In this document: one piece after another, positions 1 through 3,730 of the stretch | Layout of the letters: every line of letters begins with the position of its first letter | Numbering within the stretch: the stretch's first letter is position 1 | Origin: Clostridiales bacterium | GTDB lineage: Bacteria > Bacillota > Clostridia > Oscillospirales > Oscillospiraceae | Reading direction: 5' to 3' | Length of the DNA stretch: 6,359 nt | Assembly: GCA_012516225.1 (NCBI GenBank) | Contig: JAAYWX010000343.1 | Coordinates: forward strand, 1-6,359 | The notes under the pieces: model-generated | The model's input: the letters and a program-made list of their open reading frames with translations, nothing else | The model's database searches: none | What the model was told of the DNA's origin: nothing | Position numbers and translations under genes: made by a program

Positions 1-180
1 CTGAGTAACTATAATAGGGGCGCCTTTGACAAGGTTTTTGGTATATACTCCGGCTGTCGCGGCCATCTTCTGGCTGACTATTAGAGCAAGATCTTTTTTT
101 CCGGATTTTTTTATTCCGCAGCATATTCCGGAAGCAACAAAGCCTTTCGGGGCGCATACGCCGCCGTCAATGTATTTCAT
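1..180 (-). CDS. argJ: Glutamate N-acetyltransferase / N-acetylglutamate synthase ArgJ, N-terminal 60 residues (3' end outside window)
   Basis: ArgJ transfers the acetyl group from N-acetylornithine to glutamate in the cyclic arginine pathway. In many bacteria it also makes N-acetylglutamate from acetyl-CoA. It is cytoplasmic. Only the first 60 codons are visible. The start MKYIDGGVCAPKGF, then a CGIKKSGKKDLALI stretch and an ATAGVYTKNLVKGAP stretch, is the typical ArgJ N-terminus (family knowledge: the 'GGVTAPKGF..G' opening and the 'AGVFTTN.V.AAP' strand). The autocleavage site and catalytic Thr lie beyond the left edge, so it cannot be said whether the enzyme is mono- or bifunctional. The ATG at 178-180 is preceded by GGAGG at 191-195 with a 10-nt spacer. 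It begins 51 nt after the argC stop on the same strand with no terminator between, so argC and argJ are almost certainly co-transcribed. Confidence 0.93.
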   Translation of the reverse strand, partial: MKYIDGGVCAPKGFVASGICCGIKKSGKKDLALIVSQKMAATAGVYTKNLVKGAPIIVTQ

Positions 181-231
181 ATTATGTAAACCTCCATATG
201 AATTTCTGACAAAATTTTTGTATAAGACGAC

Positions 232-1164
232 TTAACCCCGGCAAAGACCCATATCCTCAGGAACTCCGCACATCAGGTTGAAGCATTGTATTGCGGCACC
301 GGAAGCACCTTTTCCGAGATTGTCAAATCGGGAGCAGAGCAAAATACGTCCTTCACTGCCGGACACGAAAATTTCCATATCGTCGCGTCCCGACATAGTG
401 TTTGCATAAAGGGATGAGGGAGCAAGGCCGCTTACTTTTATCATGCCGCCGTGCTCGTAATGCTTTCTATAGATTTCCCGTATATCCTCTGGCGAACATG
501 GTGCATTCAGCATTGAGGCATGAAGGGGAATTGTGACAAGCATGCCTGAATAATATCCGGATACTATTGGAGTAAAAACAGGGGGGAACTTCAGGCCGCA
601 CTGCTTTACAATTTCTGGCAGATGCTTATGACTTTGTCCCATTCCATATAAATTCGGGCTGTCAAACTCCGGGGAACGGTTGGGATTTTCATATTCTGAA
701 ATCATCTTTTTCCCTCCGCCGCTGTATCCGGTGATTGAAGTGCAGGCAAGAGGGCAGTCTTCAGAGAGTATTCCCGCGGAAATAAGAGGATAAACAAGGG
801 CTATGATGCCGCTTGCGTGACATCCGGGGGAAGCTGTGAATTTTGCAGATTGAATTGCGGCCCTATGTGAGGGGGAAAGTTCCGGAAAACCATAAGCCCA
901 GCCAGCTGCTGTCCGGTGAGCGGTTGAAGTGTCAATTATTCTTGCGGAAGAATCTTTGGCAAGTTCTGCCGTTTCATTTGCTGCATCGTCCGGAAGACAT
1001 AGAAAAACGAAGTCGGCGCGGTCAATCATTTTTTTTATTTCAGAGGGGTCTTTGCGCAGATTTTCGGCTGTTTCCAAAAGTTCAACATCGCTTCGCTGCC
1101 TCAAGCGGGATTTAAGCCTAAGACCCGTAGTTCCCGATGAACCTGCTATAAACACTTTTGCCAT
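232..1164 (-). CDS. argC: N-acetyl-gamma-glutamyl-phosphate reductase, type 2 (short) ArgC
   Basis: NADPH-dependent reductase converting N-acetylglutamyl-5-phosphate to N-acetylglutamate semialdehyde, the third step of arginine synthesis in the cytoplasm. The 310-residue length fits the short type-2 family. Seen: a dinucleotide-binding loop GSSGTTGL (residues 8-15), DTSTAHR (78-84), the catalytic cysteine in SPGCHASG (Cys115), TGYSGGGKKMI (145-155), QSHKHLPE (177-184) and the conserved C-terminal DNLGKGASGAA (281-291). The frame stays open upstream to a TTG at 1191. I prefer the ATG at 1164: it opens directly into the Rossmann strand MAKVFIAG and has a GGTGAG ribosome-binding sequence at 1169-1174, 4 nt away, whereas the extra nine residues match nothing in the family. 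The stop is TAA. It is the first gene of the visible arg operon, with argJ 51 nt downstream. Arginine repression is suggested by the ARG-box-like sites upstream. Confidence 0.95.
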   Translation of the reverse strand: MAKVFIAGSSGTTGLRLKSRLRQRSDVELLETAENLRKDPSEIKKMIDRADFVFLCLPDDAANETAELAKDSSARIIDTSTAHRTAAGWAYGFPELSPSHRAAIQSAKFTASPGCHASGIIALVYPLISAGILSEDCPLACTSITGYSGGGKKMISEYENPNRSPEFDSPNLYGMGQSHKHLPEIVKQCGLKFPPVFTPIVSGYYSGMLVTIPLHASMLNAPCSPEDIREIYRKHYEHGGMIKVSGLAPSSLYANTMSGRDDMEIFVSGSEGRILLCSRFDNLGKGASGAAIQCFNLMCGVPEDMGLCRG

Positions 1165-1176
1165 TAATCTCACCAC

Positions 1177-1190
1177 CGAATAATTATGCA
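1177..1190 (-). promoter_or_regulatory. ARG-box-like operator, proximal half of a tandem pair
   Basis: On the minus strand the sequence TGCATAATTATTCG agrees at 10 of 14 positions with the core of the ArgR/AhrC operator (TGAATwwwwATTCA, family knowledge), counting all four w positions as A. It lies between the predicted argC transcription start (about 1196) and the argC ribosome binding site (1169-1174), a position where a bound repressor would block transcription. Its centre is about 20 bp from the second site at 1198-1210. This resembles the tandem 18-bp boxes with a 2-3 bp gap known from other arginine operons. It is inferred from pattern only; no argR gene is in the window. Confidence 0.45.
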
Positions 1191-1197
1191 ATCATTA

Positions 1198-1210
1198 TGA
1201 ATATAATACA
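1198..1210 (-). promoter_or_regulatory. ARG-box-like operator overlapping the argC -10 element
   Basis: The minus-strand sequence TGTATTATATTCA has the two half-sites TGTAT and ATTCA, resembling TGAAT and ATTCA of an ARG box. The centre is one base shorter than the usual four. It overlaps the predicted -10 hexamer at 1203-1208, so binding would compete with RNA polymerase. A wider inverted repeat, ATGAA...TTCAT, surrounds the same spot. The one-base spacing defect lowers confidence. The roughly two-helical-turn distance to the site at 1177-1190 raises it. Confidence 0.38.
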
Positions 1211-1231
1211 CTTCATTTAAGGCAATAGCAA
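1203..1231 (-). promoter_or_regulatory. Putative sigma-A promoter of argCJ
   Basis: On the minus strand, a -35 hexamer TTGCTA (1226-1231) is separated by exactly 17 bp from a -10 hexamer TATTAT (1203-1208). Each hexamer matches the housekeeping consensus at 4 or 5 of 6 positions. Transcription would start near 1196, giving a leader of about 32 nt before the argC ATG. The region is AT-rich, and a second TATTAT/TATAAA-like element lies further upstream around 1240-1255, so the exact choice is uncertain. Confidence 0.5.
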
Positions 1232-1330
1232 GAAGATATTGCATATTTATAATATAATTTTTCGAGTTAAATTAAGAAATTGTTTGTGCATAAAGACAAT
1301 ATCCATTTTTATGGGAAAATGTTTTTGCGC

Positions 1331-1364
1331 AAAAAAAAATCTAAAATCAAAAAGTGATTTCAGA
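1331..1364 (-). terminator. Rho-independent terminator after the EFR1-type gene
   Basis: Read on the minus strand, TCTGAAATCA (1355-1364) pairs with TGATTTTAGA (1340-1349) in a 10-bp stem with one G-U pair and a 5-nt loop. Nine T residues follow (complement of 1331-1339). It begins 10 bases past the stop codon of the upstream gene. The stem is AT-rich, but its position and uninterrupted U-tract make it a convincing terminator, and it separates this gene from argC. Confidence 0.82.
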
Positions 1365-1374
1365 CTTTTTAAGA

Positions 1375-2148
1375 CTATGTAAACCATTCCGGTTCCAAGC
1401 GAGCGGAAAACTTTTTAATAAACACTTTGTTTGCAATCTTGAAAGGAAAACCTTTAAAAGCCCTTGCTCCGGAAGGGCAGACGGCAATGCAAGCAGTGCA
1501 TGAGATGCATTTGTTTTTGTCCGTTTTGCGTATATTTTTAATGTCTATCGCACCAACAGGGCAAATTCCTGCACACAGCCCGCATTTTGTGCAGTTTGAA
1601 GAAACTTTTGGACGGATGTGAGGATAGGCGGCAGGCTTGTAGGGGTGGTTGCCCTTAATGTTCAAATGACCGGAAAAACCCTCAAAAGATTCAAGTTTCT
1701 GAGAGCAAACAGAAGCAAATTGGATAATCTTAGAAAAATCGCTGTTATCGGGACGGCCGGCTGCCACATCATTGAAGAAAGAGTGCTGGCCAATGAAAGC
1801 GGCGGCGCCGATAACGCGGAAGTTCTGATTTTCAAGCAGGTCGCAAAGCTCAAGCAAAGAATCGTCATAAGCGCGGTTTCCATATACGACAACCGCTATG
1901 GCGGGAGATCCGTTACCATTGAGATTTTTTATGTAAGGGACGCAGACTTGAGGAATTCTGCCGGAAAAAACAGGCATACCGATTACGAGGACATCGTTTT
2001 CACCAAATGATAAGGTTTCAGCGGGAGGGGAAAGAAGAAAATCAACGGCGGTTACGGTATCGGAAATAACGCTTGAAATAGAAGAAGCAATCTTCTTCGT
2101 TGTGCCTGAAGGGCTGAAATAAGCGTTAAAGACTCTGATAAAATCCAT
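1375..2148 (-). CDS. EFR1-type flavodoxin / 2[4Fe-4S] ferredoxin fusion protein
   Basis: A 257-residue soluble electron-transfer protein that couples an FMN-binding flavodoxin-like domain to a bacterial-type ferredoxin domain. The physiological partners of this family in anaerobic Firmicutes are largely unknown. The N-terminal half opens with a strand and the FMN-phosphate loop SPSGTTKK (residues 12-19), then VLVIGMPVFSGRIP (53-66) and VVVYGNRAYDD (86-96), all typical of flavodoxin folds. The C-terminal part carries two complete cluster motifs: CTKCGLCAGICP (Cys186, 189, 192, 196) and CISCTACIAVCP (Cys214, 217, 220, 224). There is no signal peptide or membrane segment. The frame stays open upstream to a GTG at 2247. 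The ATG at 2148 is chosen because GGAGG lies 5 nt before it (2154-2158) and the flavodoxin fold starts there. The stop is TAG, with TAA one codon later. It is a single-gene unit between terminators at 2266-2298 and 1331-1364. Confidence 0.9.
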   Translation of the reverse strand: MDFIRVFNAYFSPSGTTKKIASSISSVISDTVTAVDFLLSPPAETLSFGENDVLVIGMPVFSGRIPQVCVPYIKNLNGNGSPAIAVVVYGNRAYDDSLLELCDLLENQNFRVIGAAAFIGQHSFFNDVAAGRPDNSDFSKIIQFASVCSQKLESFEGFSGHLNIKGNHPYKPAAYPHIRPKVSSNCTKCGLCAGICPVGAIDIKNIRKTDKNKCISCTACIAVCPSGARAFKGFPFKIANKVFIKKFSARLEPEWFT

Positions 2149-2153
2149 AATAG

Positions 2154-2158
2154 CCTCC
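2154..2158 (-). promoter_or_regulatory. Ribosome binding site fixing the EFR1 start
   Basis: GGAGG on the minus strand lies 5 nt upstream of the ATG at 2148. It decides for this start against the in-frame GTG at 2247, whose 33-residue extension has no flavodoxin-like content. Confidence 0.8.
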
Positions 2159-2186
2159 GTTTGAGCAGGTATGTCACGCGCGGCGA

Positions 2187-2202
2187 GATATGCTTGCATA
2201 TC
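2187..2202. repeat. Palindrome GATATGC-N2-GCATATC in the EFR1 leader
   Basis: A 16-bp palindrome with two perfect 7-bp arms around a 2-bp centre, 39 bp upstream of the EFR1 ATG. The near-zero spacer suits a dimeric DNA-binding protein better than an RNA hairpin, although a shorter hairpin is possible. The ligand is unknown. Confidence 0.5.
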
Positions 2203-2227
2203 GGGCGGAAAAGTCCGAACCAGATAC

Positions 2228-2245
2228 GCATTACTCCTATAATGC
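2228..2245. repeat. Inverted repeat GCATTA-N6-TAATGC upstream of EFR1
   Basis: Perfect 6-bp arms flank a 6-bp spacer that on the minus strand reads TAGGAG. It overlaps the weak predicted -10 element (2239-2244). It could be an operator or a small hairpin at the start of the transcript. Its distance of about 42 bp (centre to centre) from the palindrome at 2187-2202 is close to four helical turns. Confidence 0.4.
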
Positions 2246-2267
2246 ACCTAAATTGTTAAGAAATCAA
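2239..2267 (-). promoter_or_regulatory. Weak candidate promoter for the EFR1 gene
   Basis: On the minus strand TTGATT (2262-2267) is followed after 17 bp by CATTAT (2239-2244), four matches each to the sigma-A consensus. It lies just after the upstream terminator, where a promoter is expected because EFR1 is closed off from the preceding gene. The hexamers are poor, and activation by a factor binding the nearby palindromes is possible but not shown. Confidence 0.3.
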
Positions 2268-2298
2268 GCCCTGATATGAAAAAATCACATCAGGGCTT
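2266..2298 (-). terminator. Rho-independent terminator after the NlpC/P60 gene
   Basis: A 14-bp stem (2266-2279 with 2285-2298, one G-U pair) contains the perfect 10-bp core AAGCCCTGAT/ATCAGGGCTT and a 5-nt T loop on the minus strand. It is followed by a T-rich but interrupted tail (TTGATTTCTT). It lies 30 bases beyond the final stop of the NlpC/P60 gene. Confidence 0.78.
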
Positions 2299-2328
2299 AA
2301 AAAATATACTTACATATTTGCTTTTGAC

Positions 2329-3189
2329 CTATACAAGCCGTCTTGCTCCAACATAATGAGAGGCGTAATAATCTGCATTAAGGTCACTTATAATGACGCG
2401 TCCGGAAGCTGAGCTTGCATGAATAAACTGTCCATCGCCTATATAAATCCCTACATGACCTACGGATTGGGAGGCAGAGGAAAAGCATACCGCATCACCA
2501 GCCTGAAGCTCGTTTATCCCGACGGATATTCCGTCATTGTAAATTGTTGCCGCCGTTCGGTCAATGTTGTAGCCGCATTCTTTCTAGACATAGTAAACAA
2601 GCCCGGAGCAGTCAAATCCGCTTGTTGTCGTTCCGCCCCACACATAAGGGACACCTATATATTTCATTGCGGTTTCAACTATTTTCTGCCCTTCCTCGGA
2701 ATATGAAACGCCGCCGTTTAAAGCAAAGTAGTCGCTGTACACATAACCTATAATATTTCCGTACTTTACCTTGTACCAGTTTTTATATACGCCTAAAATC
2801 CGCATCTCTGTTCCGCTGTCAAAGGAACCTATAACATTGGAAAAGAGGCTTGCACCGTCACGTATACGGACATCCGTTCCATAGATTTTTCCGGTACCGA
2901 AATCCCCTTCAAGATTTTCACTGAAATCGAGGAATTCCGAGGCCATATAGCCTGTTGTACCGCGGTATACAACTTTGTACCAACTGTCATTGACATTTTC
3001 ACCGACCACGACAACGGAATCTCTCGAAACTGTGTCCATTACGGCGGCATTTGTTGATGGGGCGCTGCGAAGGTTAAGCACATCTGCCTTTACTCTTGCA
3101 CCGCCGATGCTAACTGCGTAAGCCGAAACTGAAAGCGCTCCTAAAAGCGCGGCTGCAACTGCTGCGATTTTGAACTTGATAAATTTCAT
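2329..3189 (-). pseudogene. Secreted SH3b-SH3b-NlpC/P60 peptidoglycan endopeptidase interrupted by one in-frame TAG
   Basis: The family cleaves cell-wall peptide stems outside the membrane, usually gamma-D-Glu-diamino acid bonds. The ATG at 3189 has AGGA at 3195-3198. Residues 1-25 form a signal peptide (basic start, alanine-rich core, cleavage after AYA predicted). Two bacterial SH3 domains follow (about 31-89 and 101-158, each with an NLRSAPS or VRIRDGAS start and a GY strand), then NlpC/P60 from about 165. Cys194 in DCSG is present. Codon 202, at 2584-2586, is TAG. Reading past it in the same frame gives 84 further residues without another stop, ending RRLV at TAG 2329-2331. These include His245 (GHVGIYIGDG) and His257 (FIHASS). 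The Cys-His-His spacing of 51 and 12 equals that of E. coli Spr/MepS (Cys68, His119, His131), so only the stop is wrong. Without suppression, a 201-residue product lacking both histidines would bind wall but not cut it. Sequencing error, recent nonsense mutation and readthrough all fit. It lies 68 nt behind the 96-residue gene and is probably co-transcribed with it. Confidence 0.85.
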
Positions 3190-3257
3190 TGTGATCCTTT
3201 CGAGATTTTTTGCATGGGTTATGTTTCCCCAAAGAATTTTGAATGAAAACTAAGTAC

Positions 3258-3548
3258 TTATTGAGCCAAAGCCCTGTCAAGCCAGACAGAAGCAACGTCC
3301 ATCGCTGCGTAAAGACTGTTTTTTTCGCTTTTTTTAACTACACGGTCGCGTGATTTTATGTCGGGATCGGTAAGCTGCAGCTGTACGGAAACTTTGGTGG
3401 CAACATCAAGATCTTTTACCTTTTTTGTTTCCAGAATCTGAAGAAGAATTATATATTTGTCTGACATGCTCCCAAAATATATAATGTTATCCTTGCGGCG
3501 GAGAGGGCGGCCCTTGTATTCGAGAATGGCGTTTTTTCCTGCTGTCAT
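3258..3548 (-). CDS. Uncharacterised small protein, 96 residues
   Basis: I cannot assign a function. The protein starts MTAGKNAILEYKGRPLRR, is basic and rich in charged residues, and has no signal peptide, membrane segment, cysteine or recognisable metal or nucleotide motif. The middle (KKVKDLDVATKVSVQLQLTD) looks like alternating strands. The C-terminus (SLYAAMDVASVWLDRALAQ) looks like an amphipathic helix, so a compact alpha/beta cytoplasmic protein is likely. It is judged real because a near-consensus promoter lies just upstream (3604-3632), an AAAGGA ribosome binding sequence sits at 3559-3564 (10 nt spacer), and the ATG start, TAA stop and codon use resemble those of its neighbours. I have an impression of similar small proteins in other Clostridia, but this was not checked. 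It is the first gene of a likely two-gene unit with the SH3-NlpC/P60 gene 68 nt downstream, which suggests but does not prove an envelope-related role. Confidence 0.8.
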   Translation of the reverse strand: MTAGKNAILEYKGRPLRRKDNIIYFGSMSDKYIILLQILETKKVKDLDVATKVSVQLQLTDPDIKSRDRVVKKSEKNSLYAAMDVASVWLDRALAQ

Positions 3549-3590
3549 ATATTCTCTGTCCTTTCTTTTGCATTATTAAAACCTTTCACA

Positions 3591-3611
3591 GTAACGTAAC
3601 CAAATTGTAAC
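3591..3611. repeat. Three GTAAC direct repeats at the promoter of the 96-residue gene
   Basis: On the plus strand GTAAC occurs at 3591-3595, 3596-3600 and 3607-3611. The first two abut, and the third overlaps the -10 hexamer. They span roughly -10 to +10 of the predicted promoter, where a repressor would act. Short repeats in AT-rich DNA can be chance. Confidence 0.35.
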
Positions 3612-3632
3612 ACATTGTATCTATATTGTCAA
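3604..3632 (-). promoter_or_regulatory. Strong extended -10 sigma-A promoter for the 96-residue gene and NlpC/P60 unit
   Basis: On the minus strand a perfect TTGACA (3627-3632) is followed after 17 bp by TACAAT (3604-3609, 5 of 6 matches). The dinucleotide TG sits one base before the -10, forming the extended -10 element common in Firmicutes. Transcription should begin near 3597, giving a leader of about 49 nt. It is the best promoter in the window. Confidence 0.88.
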
Positions 3633-3669
3633 CGCAAGAAGAATGTTGCAATATAAAGCAATTTGCAAA

Positions 3670-3702
3670 ATATTGCCCGCTTATGCTGAAAGCGGGCAAT
3701 AT
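3670..3702 (-). terminator. Rho-independent terminator after purL
   Basis: A perfect 13-bp stem (ATATTGCCCGCTT at 3670-3682 with its complement at 3690-3702) with a 7-nt loop lies 28 bases past the purL stop. On the minus strand it is followed by TTTGCAAATTG, a broken U-tract. The GC-rich core and position make termination very likely. The plus-strand side has no gene that would need it. Confidence 0.82.
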
Positions 3703-3730
3703 ATGGTATAAATATTTTTATAAATTGAGA

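Noticed and set aside
1165..1191. Nine-residue N-terminal extension of ArgC from a TTG
   Set aside because: The ATG at 1164 has a ribosome binding sequence and begins at the family's usual Rossmann strand. The extension would also overlap the predicted operator.
2052..2231. 59-codon frame starting at ATG 2231 with AGGAG just upstream, overlapping the EFR1 start (possible leader peptide)
   Set aside because: The AGGAG-to-ATG spacing is only 2 nt, the frame overlaps the EFR1 coding sequence by nearly 100 bases, and the predicted transcription start falls almost on its ATG. It has no recognisable peptide features.
2149..2247. 33-residue N-terminal extension of the EFR1 protein from a GTG
   Set aside because: GGAGG directly precedes the ATG at 2148, and the extension covers the palindromic leader without flavodoxin-like sequence.
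2329..2583. The part of the NlpC/P60 gene after the TAG as a separate gene by reinitiation
   Set aside because: I see no ATG or GTG with a ribosome binding site close after the stop, and half an NlpC/P60 domain without its cysteine would not function alone.
2329..2586. Pyrrolysine insertion at the internal TAG
   Set aside because: The NlpC/P60 family is not known to use pyrrolysine, and the position is not catalytic. TAG ends two genes here, and no pyl genes or tRNA are visible. A point mutation or error is simpler.
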